Shown in pieces: positions 1 through 6,403 of a DNA stretch of 14,759 nt (positions are counted from its first letter, which is position 1; the number at the start of each line of letters is the position of its first letter). The DNA lies in contig HF990522.1 in NCBI GenBank assembly GCA_000432135.1, forward strand, positions 1-14,759, read 5' to 3'. The position numbers and the translations under genes are program-made. Origin of the DNA: Firmicutes bacterium CAG:124. Its GTDB lineage: Bacteria > Bacillota > Clostridia > Oscillospirales > Oscillospiraceae. The notes below the pieces were generated by a model. The model saw nothing but the letters and a program-made list of their open reading frames with translations. It was not told the DNA's origin and ran no database searches.

Positions 1-21
1 AGCGGGATCGAACCGCTGACC
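1..21. repeat. Left attachment-site core (displaced tRNA 3' fragment)
   Basis: These 21 bp are identical to the last 21 bp of the window (14739-14759). Read on the minus strand they form a tRNA T-arm: AGCGG, loop TTCGATC, CCGCT. At this end the bases to the right (from 22) do not continue as an anticodon arm, so this is the displaced fragment and not a working tRNA. The repeat may extend further left, outside the window. A tRNA 3' duplication with an integrase gene next to it is the usual mark of tyrosine-recombinase integration. Confidence 0.85.
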
Positions 22-43
22 TCATGACTGCCAGCTAAGAATT

Positions 44-141
44 ACTTGTTGCAGCTTGTTTTTACTTGCCGTAACTTATCGCCTGAAACCCTTGCGCCCC
101 AATGGGTTCTGGATTCTATCTGTTGTGACTTGTTGTAACCT
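44..141 (+). repeat. Imperfect direct repeats, candidate integrase arm sites
   Basis: Three copies of a 14-bp motif of the form ACTTGYYGYARCYT lie at 44-57, 64-77 and 128-141, all pointing the same way between the att core and the integrase stop codon. Tyrosine integrases of phages and Tn916-like elements commonly bind such arm repeats beside the core. The sequence similarity is seen directly; the binding role is inference. Confidence 0.5.
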
Positions 142-151
142 GATGTAGCTT

Positions 152-199
152 CCCGTGTGGGTTTTTCTCATGCCCGTGTGGGTTTTGGTGCGGGTTTTT
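152..199 (+). repeat. Terminal direct repeat, left copy (27 bp plus a partial copy)
   Basis: Positions 173-199 match 14591-14617 exactly over 27 bp, starting CCCGTGTGGG and ending GCGGGTTTTT. A shorter copy sharing 14 bp lies at 152-165. The full copies sit about 150 bp inside each att core, in the same orientation. Plausible roles are integrase or excisionase arm sites, or a trace of an earlier recombination. Confidence 0.8.
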
Positions 200-229
200 G
201 CGAGCCGTGCAAATATGCCGCTCGGCTGC

Positions 230-1486
230 TCACGCCTGCTTGCTGTCGTCCTTCTTCGCTTTCAGCGCGTTGCGGAAGATATCACCGGCGGCCTTGATGC
301 TTTCTGCGTTGGCGTGGGTGTACATTTTGAGCGTGATGCCTTTATTGGCATGACCGAGTTTTTCGGAAACCGAAGCAACATCCGCGTGGTTCGTGATGGC
401 GATACTGGCGAATGTGTGGCGCAGCTTATGCGGATGAAAATGATCGATGCCGTACCGTTCGCCGAATTTCTTAAAATATCGCGTCGGCGAGGTCGGGTGC
501 ATTGGCTCTGCGCGGCCATCCTGCGAAAAAACATACGGTGAGATGCAGGCGCGGCTCTGTTCAATTCGCAGCTGCCGCAGAAGATCGGCTGCGTCGTCGC
601 TGATGTCAATCACACGGGCGGAGGCGTCTGTTTTGGGCGTGTCCTCGAAAACGCCCTTGCCGCCCTTCTTGGCGGACGTATAGACAAGATTGTTTTCAAT
701 CGTGATCGTTTTATCCTTGAAATTGACTGACTGCCAGCGCAGCCCACAGATTTCTCCGCGGCGGCAGCCCGTATCAATTATCAATGTGACATACGCCTGC
801 CATTTGAGCGGTTCATTTTTCAGGCATTCCAAAATATGCTGCATTTCCTCGATGGAAAAGGCTTCAACCTGCGTTGCGTCTTTGGTGTCAGCTTTATTGC
901 GTCTGGGCTTTTTGACCTTCTGCATCGGATTTGAGCGGATAAGTTCGCTGTCCTCCGCAGATTCAAACATCTGCCGCAAGGTGACATAGACTGCCGATAT
1001 TGTTGATTCGGATTTTCCGCTGTTCAGTTCATCCAGCAGCAGAGCTTCCAACTCCGCGCGCGTGACCTCCTGCATTTTTCGTTCGCCGATGATCGGGTAA
1101 ATGTGTTTATCCAACACGTTCTGATAATAGGCGCGGCTATTTTCGGCAAGCGCTTTTTCACCGATGGTTCCAGCGAGTTTGCCCGGCATAAAAACCCGCT
1201 CGCCGTATTGTTTCGCAGTCACGATTTTCGCTGCTTCTGCCGCCTGCCTCGCCGCCTCCTGTGCGGCGATTTCTTTTTTCTCTCTGTGTGAAATAACCAG
1301 ACCCGCTCTGCACTGACGTTCAAACTCTGCGGCCTGTTTCGCCAATTCCCGCTGGATCGCCTTTTCACTCCAACCGGAAGGTACATACCAGCGCGTAGAC
1401 AATTCAGAGGCTTCCCGGCTGGTACGGTAGCGGATCTCATAATATGCGCGGCCATCTTTAGTTGTCTTCAGTCTCGTCGCTGCCAT
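230..1486 (-). CDS. int: Tyrosine recombinase / integrase
   Basis: Site-specific recombinase that would integrate the element into the tRNA 3' end and excise it. The C-terminal catalytic domain shows the family residues in order: the first Arg in TGCRRGEICGL, a Lys near the beta hairpin, HPHKLRHTFAS (His-x-x-Arg), LGH, and the nucleophile Tyr in MYTH. The N-terminal 60 residues (KDGRAYYEIRYRT and following) look like an arm-binding domain, then a core-binding SAM-like domain. Length is about 418 residues, normal for phage and ICE integrases. I prefer the ATG at 1486, giving MAATRLKTTKDG; a GTG at 1507 is possible. The start lies inside the 3' end of the repressor gene, overlapping by 29 bp, so the two are probably co-transcribed. 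The stop is about 210 bp from the att core. Confidence 0.95.
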   Translation of the reverse strand: MAATRLKTTKDGRAYYEIRYRTSREASELSTRWYVPSGWSEKAIQRELAKQAAEFERQCRAGLVISHREKKEIAAQEAARQAAEAAKIVTAKQYGERVFMPGKLAGTIGEKALAENSRAYYQNVLDKHIYPIIGERKMQEVTRAELEALLLDELNSGKSESTISAVYVTLRQMFESAEDSELIRSNPMQKVKKPRRNKADTKDATQVEAFSIEEMQHILECLKNEPLKWQAYVTLIIDTGCRRGEICGLRWQSVNFKDKTITIENNLVYTSAKKGGKGVFEDTPKTDASARVIDISDDAADLLRQLRIEQSRACISPYVFSQDGRAEPMHPTSPTRYFKKFGERYGIDHFHPHKLRHTFASIAITNHADVASVSEKLGHANKGITLKMYTHANAESIKAAGDIFRNALKAKKDDSKQA

Positions 1487-2306
1487 AGCCTTCGTCAAGC
1501 CCCTCACTTTCCAGATAATCTAGCCATTCTTTTTCTTCATTTTCGTATTTTTCCATCAATTCAGCCTCTTGAATTTTGCCTAGCTGCTCATTCATCTGCA
1601 AAGCAGATTCGATGGTTTTACGCGCGGCAGTATATATCTGTATTTCTTCGCGCTTTCCCAATATCCGATTATCCATGCAGTTTAGGATTGCTTCGCTTAC
1701 GTCCAGCCTGGCAACGCGATAGCAATGGTCAATATAGTCAAGTCGATCTTCCGCGTGTTCAAGATCATCCTCCAGAAAGTCATTGACGCTATATTGCTTG
1801 TAGTCTCGTAAAGCATTCGCTGCATCCGTTAGATTTGCAATGCTTTCAATAATTTGCAATAGATCATCTGACTCAAACAGAACGTTCATCGCCTGAACAA
1901 GCGTCCAATTCCGCTTCTGCGCTCTCGCTGGGAATGGCAACGCCCTCGTCCGAGCTGATTCAACAATGGAGATGAGGTTCTCGGTTGCCTTTGGGGAAAT
2001 GCCGAGCGTTTTTTGAATGACCTTGACATCTTTACGGATGCTGGGACAGTCCGAGACTCCAAGCAGATAATCGGTTGATACTCCATAATAGTCAGCAAGA
2101 GCAGTCAAGCGGGTAATATTCATTCCTTTTACTGCGTCTGGCGTTGAACTGAGTGTTTCAGCCTTTTCATAATTTATGAGCGTCTTTTTGTCGATGTGTA
2201 CGCCGTAGCGGTCTTCAATCTCATCAGACAATTTATCATGCGATAGCTTTTTTGATTCCCGGAGTCGCTTTAGGCGTATTGATGTTTTCTTGCAATCGAA
2301 TTTCAT
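1458..2306 (-). CDS. XRE-family repressor, probable master regulator
   Basis: A 282-residue DNA-binding protein. The N-terminal 85 residues hold a Cro/CI-type helix-turn-helix (IRLKRLRESKKLSHDKLSDEI ... KKTLINYEKAE) ending in ALADYYGVSTDYLLG, typical of the family. The remaining 190 residues are predicted helical and acidic, ending in a very acidic tail, with no S24/LexA-type Ser-Lys peptidase motif. It therefore probably does not self-cleave; satellite repressors of this type are usually released by a protein partner (inference). The start at 2306 has GGAG six bases upstream. A longer reading from 2345 would run through a perfect palindrome and is unlikely. It lies just upstream of int and is divergent from the early operon, the classic switch position. 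Confidence 0.88.
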   Translation of the reverse strand: MKFDCKKTSIRLKRLRESKKLSHDKLSDEIEDRYGVHIDKKTLINYEKAETLSSTPDAVKGMNITRLTALADYYGVSTDYLLGVSDCPSIRKDVKVIQKTLGISPKATENLISIVESARTRALPFPARAQKRNWTLVQAMNVLFESDDLLQIIESIANLTDAANALRDYKQYSVNDFLEDDLEHAEDRLDYIDHCYRVARLDVSEAILNCMDNRILGKREEIQIYTAARKTIESALQMNEQLGKIQEAELMEKYENEEKEWLDYLESEGLDEGYGSDETEDN

Positions 2307-2321
2307 ATATTCTCCATGTCG

Positions 2322-2347
2322 ATATGGTGAAAATAAATTCACCATAT
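2322..2347. promoter_or_regulatory. Palindromic operator in the repressor leader and promoter
   Basis: A perfect 10-bp inverted repeat, ATATGGTGAA and TTCACCATAT, with a 6-bp A/T centre. It overlaps a plausible minus-strand promoter (TTGCAA at 2353-2358, N17, TATTTT at 2330-2335), which would start transcription about 17 bases before the repressor ATG. Placement suggests autoregulation by the XRE repressor; binding is inferred. Confidence 0.55.
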
Positions 2348-2378
2348 AAACTTTGCAAGTATAAAAATTTTCTTTTTA

Positions 2379-2433
2379 TTTACTTGAAAGCACTTGGTAG
2401 CACAAGTAAAATATTAAGTGTAATCGTCACACT
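2379..2433 (+). promoter_or_regulatory. Rightward early promoter with overlapping inverted repeats
   Basis: TTGAAA (2384-2389), 17-bp spacer, TAAAAT (2407-2412) make a good sigma-A promoter pointing to the early operon. An inverted repeat TTTACTTG (2379-2386) / CAAGTAAA (2403-2410) covers both boxes, and AGTGT (2417-2421) / ACACT (2429-2433) lies at the likely start site. These are candidate operators for the divergent repressor or the small HTH protein that follows. Confidence 0.6.
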
Positions 2434-2472
2434 CATCATAGTGAATTTTATGTCGATTGTCAAGGAGAAAAT

Positions 2473-2679
2473 ATGAAAAACACAGCGAATCAGGATTTGA
2501 GAAATGCGGCAAGAGATGCGGGTGTTCCACTCTGGGCGATTGCTGACGTTCTTCACATCAGCGAACCCACAATGACCCGGAAACTACGCCGAGAACTGCC
2601 GGAGAAAGAAAAACAGCAGATGTTCGGGATCATCGAGCAGCTTGCAAAGGAGGCGGAAACGGACGATGCGGAGCATTGA
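2473..2679 (+). CDS. Small helix-turn-helix (Cro-like) regulator
   Basis: A 68-residue basic protein, first gene rightward of the switch region. Residues 5-40 read as a helix-turn-helix (LRNAARDAGVPLWAIADVLH, then SEPTMTRKLRRELP), with phage-type LWAIA at the turn and a recognition helix rich in Thr/Arg/Lys. The rest is a short charged helix. An AAGGAG ribosome site lies five bases before the ATG. Its position opposite the XRE repressor is that of a Cro-like protein or transcription activator of the early operon. The end overlaps the next gene by 14 bp, suggesting translational coupling. The fold is well supported; the Cro role is inferred from position. Confidence 0.72.
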   Translation: MKNTANQDLRNAARDAGVPLWAIADVLHISEPTMTRKLRRELPEKEKQQMFGIIEQLAKEAETDDAEH

Positions 2680-2899
2680 GCACACCCCATCTGTGAGTCC
2701 ACCCTTTCAGAAGATCGAGGACGCCGTCAGGACAACCGGGCTTAGCTCGTTTTTCTTGCGGAAGGGCTGCCGGGATGGAAGCATCCCCTGCGTTCGCTCC
2801 GGGCGGACATACTTCATCAATGTGCCAGGGTTGCTGGAGCAGTTAGGAATAGGAGGGGATGCAGATGGGAAGTCAGCCGGGCGTGATGCTGTACTTTGA
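2666..2899 (+). CDS. Excisionase-like winged-HTH protein
   Basis: A 77-residue protein with a MerR/excisionase-type HTH: FQKIEDAVRTTGLSSFFLRK gives the helix-turn-helix and CRDGSIPCVRSGRTYFINVP the wing, as in Tn916-Xis and DNA-binding HTH_17 proteins. Such proteins bend att DNA to direct excision or act as small transcription factors. The ATG at 2666 is chosen because AAAGGAGG at 2646-2653 precedes it, though the 12-base spacing is long; a GTG at 2693 in the same frame is possible. The gene overlaps both neighbours. Since int is in the leftward operon, an excisionase under the rightward promoter would be made only on derepression (inference). Confidence 0.72.
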   Translation: MRSIEHTPSVSPPFQKIEDAVRTTGLSSFFLRKGCRDGSIPCVRSGRTYFINVPGLLEQLGIGGDADGKSAGRDAVL

Positions 2900-3203
2900 G
2901 GTGAGACCGTGTTTAATCCGCTTGAACGACGGCGAGAAGGGACAGTTGTTTGAGGCAATTCTGGATTATGGTGAGCACGGCATCGTGCCAGACTTTGACG
3001 GCAAAATGGGGGTTGCTTGGGATTTTATTAAGCCGCGGCTTGACCGGGATTCTGAACGGTACGCGGAGAAAACACAGAAGAACGCTTACGCAGCCTTTGT
3101 GCGAGAACTCAAAAAACAAGAGCTTCCGAAAATCACTTTTGAGCAGTGGACCAATATGTCTGACATCGAACGACATCGAATGATAATGCCCGATACCGCG
3201 TGA
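2865..3203 (+). CDS. DUF6291-like phage protein, probably shortened by an in-frame TGA
   Basis: A 112-residue protein. The N-terminal half (YFEVRPCLIRLNDGEKGQLF, then AILDYGEHG, then DFDGKMGVAWDFIKPRLDRD) resembles the DUF6291-type phage replication-associated family. The start is ATG 2865, with AGGAGG eight bases upstream; ATG 2859 is too close to that site. The stop at 3201-3203 is suspect. The same frame continues open for 21 codons to TAA 3267-3269 and encodes an NYST-IP-NYST-NYV tail, like the Asn/Tyr/Ser repeat tails I recall in such proteins, and that TAA lies 13 bases before the primase ATG. CGA-to-TGA or TGG-to-TGA nonsense mutation is the simplest reading. Confidence 0.6.
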   Translation: MGSQPGVMLYFEVRPCLIRLNDGEKGQLFEAILDYGEHGIVPDFDGKMGVAWDFIKPRLDRDSERYAEKTQKNAYAAFVRELKKQELPKITFEQWTNMSDIERHRMIMPDTA

Positions 3204-3269
3204 TGTCGTTCGGTATCCAACTACAGCACCATCCCCAACTACAGCACCAACTACGTTAACTCCAAATAA
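3204..3269 (+). pseudogene. Detached C-terminal tail of the preceding gene
   Basis: After the TGA at 3201-3203, the same frame has 21 sense codons and a TAA at 3267-3269. It contains two direct copies of the 14-bp CCAACTACAGCACC (3217-3230 and 3235-3248), giving an NYST repeat. Two overlapping stem options surround the stop: 3167-3177 with 3202-3212 (11 bp), and 3192-3198 with 3211-3217 (7 bp, the TGA in its loop). It is most likely a tail lost by nonsense mutation. Programmed readthrough is a less likely alternative. Confidence 0.5.
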
Positions 3270-3282
3270 GGGAGAGAGAGTT

Positions 3283-4284
3283 ATGGACAGAATGACCCTC
3301 AAAGAAGAGATTCGCCAGCACTTTGACTGCCGAGACTACCTGCGCAAATCGAGCGGGTGCTCGCTGTATATCTGCCCGTCGTGCGGCAGTGGGAGCAGGC
3401 AGCACAAAACCGGTGCGGTCAAATATTATCCAGACACACAGCGTTGGCACTGTCACAGGTGTAAGACTTTGGGTGACATCTTTACAATCTATGAACTGGA
3501 ACATGGTGTCGATTTTAACGTAGCGCTTTGGGCGCTGGCGGAACAGCTTGGTACGTCGGTCGAGCCGCACAGCACAAAGCCCGCTCGGAAGTGTCCACCC
3601 GCTCCGTCTCCCGTGCAGTCCGGCTCTGCACCGAAGGATATGTCTGATTACTTCGCGGCGTGTCGTGCCAGACTGCATGACCCTGCCGCTGTTTCCTTCC
3701 TATCTGCTCGTGGAATCAATATCAAGACGGCAGAGACTTATGGCCTTGGCTTCGGCCCCAAAGCAGACCCGGCAGGAAGTCACCGCTGCTGCCCGCGAAT
3801 TACCATCCCGACAAACTGTTTCCACTACGTCGCACGCAGTATCGACCCGGATGCACAACCGGGGTGCCGGACGATGAATAGCCTGGGCGTCTCGCCCACT
3901 CTCTTCAACCGGCAGGCCCTCTATGCGCCCGGCGATGAACCGGTCTTTGTCACCGAGGGCGCATTCGATGCACTGTCTGTTATCGAGGCAGGCGGCAGTG
4001 CGGTTGCGCTCAATAGCGCCGCCAATGGTCGGCTCCTGTTGAATGCGCTGCGGGAACGGCCGACGAATCACCCGCTCCTGCTGTGCCTCGACAGCGACCG
4101 CAGCGGTCGAGAGGCCTGCGACAATCTCGTCAAGCAGTTGCACGCCGGTGGAGTGGTTTTCCGGGACGTCTGCGCGGACGTCTGCGGTGAGGCGAGGGAC
4201 CCAAACGAGTCGTTGCAGGCAGACGAGCCGAGGTTCATTGAGTCTATTCAAGGTCTTAAAGCGGAAACAATGAGGAGGAAATGA
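3283..4284 (+). CDS. DnaG-type primase (CHC2 zinc finger plus Toprim), no helicase domain
   Basis: A 333-residue primase that would make RNA primers for element replication. Residues 1-90 hold a CHC2-like zinc finger with C31-x2-C34 and C57-x2-C60 and the hallmark WHCHRCKTLGDIF. Residues 120-215 match the linker of phage primases (AVSFLSARGI, TAETYGLGFGP). The Toprim domain follows: catalytic Glu in EGAFDALS (E225), metal-binding D270 and D272 in LLCLDSDRSG, and a DPNE motif near 307. The protein ends there; the RecA-like helicase half found in many phage primase-helicases is absent, and no helicase or initiator is visible elsewhere. GGGAGAG precedes the ATG. It is the early operon's main enzyme and the best evidence for autonomous or helper-dependent replication. 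Confidence 0.92.
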   Translation: MDRMTLKEEIRQHFDCRDYLRKSSGCSLYICPSCGSGSRQHKTGAVKYYPDTQRWHCHRCKTLGDIFTIYELEHGVDFNVALWALAEQLGTSVEPHSTKPARKCPPAPSPVQSGSAPKDMSDYFAACRARLHDPAAVSFLSARGINIKTAETYGLGFGPKADPAGSHRCCPRITIPTNCFHYVARSIDPDAQPGCRTMNSLGVSPTLFNRQALYAPGDEPVFVTEGAFDALSVIEAGGSAVALNSAANGRLLLNALRERPTNHPLLLCLDSDRSGREACDNLVKQLHAGGVVFRDVCADVCGEARDPNESLQADEPRFIESIQGLKAETMRRK

Positions 4285-4288
4285 TACG

Positions 4289-4516
4289 ATGGAACAGAGA
4301 AAGAACCAACTTCTTCGTTGCCCCTGCGGAAACATTCTCGCCGGGTACGATGGACGCAGCCTGACCATCCGGAAGAAGGGACGATCCGTCGCCGTGGCAT
4401 CCAGCCAGGCAAATATCGAAATCACTTGCGAAGACTGTGGGTGCAGAATCGACGTTCTGCTTGATGGACAGGCCATCCATACACGGTCAATGGCAGGAAA
4501 CTGCTTTGGAGATTAA
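4289..4516 (+). CDS. Small zinc-ribbon protein
   Basis: A 75-residue protein with two cysteine knuckles, CPCG (C11, C13) and CEDCGC (C47, C50, C52), separated by a beta-rich stretch (SLTIRKKGRSVAVAS). This is a zinc-ribbon layout like the Com-type or rubredoxin-like small phage proteins; I do not recognise the exact family. AGGAGG lies ten bases upstream, and the gene starts four bases after the primase stop, so it is co-translated with it. Such proteins often bind nucleic acid or partner proteins. A role beside the primase is likely but unproven. Confidence 0.7.
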   Translation: MEQRKNQLLRCPCGNILAGYDGRSLTIRKKGRSVAVASSQANIEITCEDCGCRIDVLLDGQAIHTRSMAGNCFGD

Positions 4517-4528
4517 GACAATCGATAG

Positions 4529-4549
4529 GGCCGACGAATTTCGTCGGCC
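4529..4549. repeat. Hairpin of the array type (CG-aattt-CG)
   Basis: GGCCGACG (4529-4536) and CGTCGGCC (4542-4549) form an 8-bp stem closed on AATTT; as DNA it is a 21-bp near-perfect palindrome. No T-run follows, so it is not a standard terminator. The loop and closing pairs match hairpins in the array further right (for example 5653-5667). A second stem, TTCCGGC (4566-4572) / GCCGGAA (4595-4601), follows in the same 147-bp gap. Confidence 0.6.
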
Positions 4550-4663
4550 GTTCGGAAACATGGATTTCCGGCAACAAAATGATATGGCCCTGCGGCCGGA
4601 ATAGCACATACGCACTTTCACACAGATTTGAGCAAAAGTCATTTATTTTAGGAGGAATTTGGA

Positions 4664-4885
4664 ATGAGCAACCGCATTTATGAAATCGTTGAGGAAATCG
4701 CCACACTTTCAGGGACAGGCCGCTCGAAAAGAAAAGTGAGACGCATCCGCTGGGATAATAGTCCTGATTCCGTGCTGGACATTCGTAAGTGGTTCCAAGA
4801 GGTCGATGGGACGGAAACACCCTGCAAAGGCATAAAGCTGGATGCAGCAGAAGAAGCTGCCTTGCGGGAAGCTCTTCGTTTGTAA
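4664..4885 (+). CDS. PC4/YdbC-like single-strand DNA-binding protein
   Basis: A 73-residue protein. The core VRRIRWDNSPDSVLDIRKWF followed by CKGIKLDAAEEAALREAL matches the layout of the PC4/p15 (bacterial YdbC) domain: beta strands, an 'xDIRxW' strand, a K/R-G-I-x-L turn, then an amphipathic helix. Members of that family bind single-stranded DNA as dimers and can help unwinding or transcription. A good AGGAGG lies ahead of the ATG. It is the last gene before the terminator at 4898, separated from the zinc-ribbon gene by a hairpin-bearing gap. An ssDNA-binding role next to a primase makes sense. The match is from motif reading only, so the family call is moderate. Confidence 0.6.
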   Translation: MSNRIYEIVEEIATLSGTGRSKRKVRRIRWDNSPDSVLDIRKWFQEVDGTETPCKGIKLDAAEEAALREALRL

Positions 4886-4897
4886 ACGGAAAACAAG

Positions 4898-4934
4898 AAA
4901 GGAACGTTCTTCCTGAGGCGTTCCTTTTATTATA
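4898..4934 (+). terminator. Intrinsic terminator of the early operon
   Basis: AAAGGAACG (4898-4906) pairs with CGTTCCTTT (4919-4927), a 9-bp stem, followed by a T/A-rich run. It lies 13 bases after the PC4-like gene's stop codon and separates the early operon from the hairpin array. Confidence 0.8.
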
Positions 4935-4939
4935 TCTAT

Positions 4940-5896
4940 GGGGCGGTGTAACGAATCGTTCCCCCGTCCGTCCGCAACTGAACCAGTAACCAAAGATCAG
5001 GAAATACGATCTTTGCGTTCACTCACTAGCGGTTTGCCAACGAATCCAACTTTGGTCTCGCTGTCTGGATTTCGGACGGCGTTCAAAGGATGAAAACAGC
5101 ACGTCCGGATTTCGGACGTGCAGACCAACGCGACGAAAAACGTCTGCTTGGTTATAGGAACAGCAGCCAACGGAAAATTCCGTTCGTTAATTTCATTGAG
5201 CGCCATTCTGCGCAGCTTGTGACAGAAAAGTTCTCCAGAATGTAACCAGCGCAGAATTGCGCCCGCTAGATTTCATTGAGCGCAACTTTGCGCTGAGTGA
5301 CTGGCACTGAATCCAAATCTGGATTTAATATAATTCCAACTCGGTCAAAAAGGTACGGGTTGAAAGTCGTGCGGCACGGGGCGTGTTACAAACATACCCA
5401 CCTTACTGTGCTTTGCCGTATAGGGTAATGGACAAAATTGTCCATTACTCAAAAATGAGTAAAACGCTGGAAAAACCACGAAAGTCTTTCTCGAAGCGTT
5501 GGGAACCCGCTCAAAAAAGAGCAGGTTCCGTTTCCCCCACAAGTGGGGGAAATGGTGCTTGGCGGTCCGTCTGTTTTTTGGACAGACCATGGAGGCAGCA
5601 TTTTACCGACCCCTTTTCGGTCTACTGCGTTTTACCGCAGACGCATACAACCGTCCGAATTTCGGACAGTTGCCCTGTGAGCCTTCCGTGGGCTTCCATA
5701 CAGAAATATGCCGCTTGCATGACATTCCTACGCCGAGTGGATAAAAACCGCTCAGAACGGCGCGTAGGCGGCCACAAAGGCATTTGCAGAACATGGCCGG
5801 ACGCAGAGCACATCCCCCTTCACCTCATTTTCACACGCTTTCCAGCATGAAAGCCCCCCGATATCCATGAATTTGGTAAAAATTAGGCTTATGCTG
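4940..5896. repeat. Hairpin array A (over 20 short inverted repeats)
   Basis: About 1 kb without a convincing gene, filled with short inverted repeats of differing stem sequence and A/T-rich loops, roughly one every 20-50 bp. Arms: 4992-4998/5008-5014; 5063-5067/5073-5077; 5099-5107/5113-5121; 5132-5135/5141-5144 (outer 5124-5128/5148-5152); 5169-5174/5179-5184; 5200-5203/5210-5213; 5249-5252/5259-5262; 5279-5284/5289-5294; 5310-5315/5320-5325; 5338-5343/5356-5361; 5425-5434/5439-5448; 5445-5451/5456-5462; 5463-5468/5495-5500; 5502-5512/5519-5529; 5531-5540/5543-5552; 5564-5571/5581-5588; 5605-5609/5617-5621; 5625-5629/5636-5640; 5649-5657/5663-5671; 5727-5735/5758-5768; 5843-5855/5886-5896. 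A 14-bp direct repeat, ATTTCATTGAGCGC, occurs at 5190 and 5270, each copy leading into a GCGC stem. Most stems lack T-runs, so they are not ordinary terminators. Function is unknown; origin, structured RNA or protein-binding array are options. Confidence 0.85.
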
Positions 5897-5912
5897 TCCG
5901 GGGCAGATACTG

Positions 5913-5933
5913 AAAAAACACGCATTTCTGCGT
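5913..5933 (-). terminator. Terminator of the minus-strand HTH gene
   Basis: On the minus strand ACGCA and TGCGT (5929-5933 and 5920-5924) form a short stem followed by GTTTTTT. It lies just after the stop codon of the gene ending at 5942. The stem is only 5 bp, but the T-run is good. Confidence 0.6.
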
Positions 5934-5941
5934 AAAACTCA

Positions 5942-6256
5942 TCAATATCCTTCGATTCGGCGTACTCCGGTCAGATCGTCTGACGGAAACTCTGCAAATT
6001 GGGGCGGTTCCAGCTTCTGCCCACGGGCAGCATATTGGCCGGTGCGGGCCGCAGATTTCTGCGGCTTTGCGCCATGCAGGAAGGCAAGCAGCGTTTCTTC
6101 GGAAACCATGACCTGCCCGCTGACACTGTTGGACGGGAGTTTTCCGCTCTTGCAGTATCGGTACGCGGTTTTTCGTGAGACATTCAGAACCTCTGCCACC
6201 TCGTCGAGATCCAGAAGCGTGACTCTGCTGTTCGGCAGATATGCGATATATGGCAC
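5942..6256 (-). CDS. Excisionase/AlpA-type helix-turn-helix protein
   Basis: A 104-residue protein. Residues 12-61 form a MerR-like excisionase HTH (LLDLDEVAEVLNVSRKTAYR for the helices, CKSGKLPSNSVSGQVMVSEE for the wing, then TLLAFLHG). The C-terminal 40 residues are low-complexity and basic, then acidic. The GTG start at 6256 is supported by AAGGAG on the minus strand and a strong promoter upstream. It is a single-gene unit with its own promoter and terminator, and it sits between the two hairpin arrays, so it may bind or control them, or direct excision. It is the second excisionase-like protein in the element; which one serves int is not clear from sequence. Confidence 0.78.
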   Translation of the reverse strand: MPYIAYLPNSRVTLLDLDEVAEVLNVSRKTAYRYCKSGKLPSNSVSGQVMVSEETLLAFLHGAKPQKSAARTGQYAARGQKLEPPQFAEFPSDDLTGVRRIEGY

Positions 6257-6280
6257 AAAACCATCTCCTTCCTGTGAGTA

Positions 6281-6309
6281 ATTATAATATTTTGCTCTGG
6301 TTTATGCAA
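6281..6309 (-). promoter_or_regulatory. Strong promoter of the minus-strand HTH gene
   Basis: On the minus strand TTGCAT (6304-6309), a 17-bp spacer and a perfect TATAAT (6281-6286) lie about 25 bases before the GTG start. Confidence 0.8.
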
Positions 6310-6377
6310 GAATTCCTGCGTTTTCGGTTTCAAAATGCAGTTTATAAAATTTTTTGGGAAACTCTTTGGGCGATTTG

Positions 6378-6402
6378 ATTTTTTCTACTCAGGTTTGTGA
6401 AA
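6378..6402 (+). repeat. Direct repeat of about 25 bp, copy 1
   Basis: A T6 run followed by CTCAGGTTTGTGAAA closely matches 7141-7164 (T6 run, then TTCAGGTTTGTAAAA). Copy 1 lies immediately left of hairpin array B and copy 2 lies just after the next gene, so the pair brackets array B plus the gene at 6750. It could be the edge of an inserted module or a binding site. Confidence 0.6.
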
Positions 6403-6403
6403 T

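Noticed and set aside
200..226. Hairpin CGAGC/GCTCG as the integrase terminator
   Set aside because: The stem is 5 bp and no T-run follows it on the minus strand.
262..609. Long frames on both strands inside the integrase gene
   Set aside because: The integrase frame carries all catalytic motifs; the others are shadows without starts or families.
5383..5850. A 155-codon open frame on the plus strand across hairpin array A
   Set aside because: It has no ribosome site, runs through a dozen inverted repeats, has Cys/His/Arg/Ser-rich composition typical of shadow frames, and competes with several equally long frames on both strands.
4940..5896. Known large phage RNAs (GOLLD, ROOL, OLE types)
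   Set aside because: The stems are short, local and serial, with no long-range closing helix I could find, and I recognise no conserved motif of those families. A covariance search would be needed to settle it.
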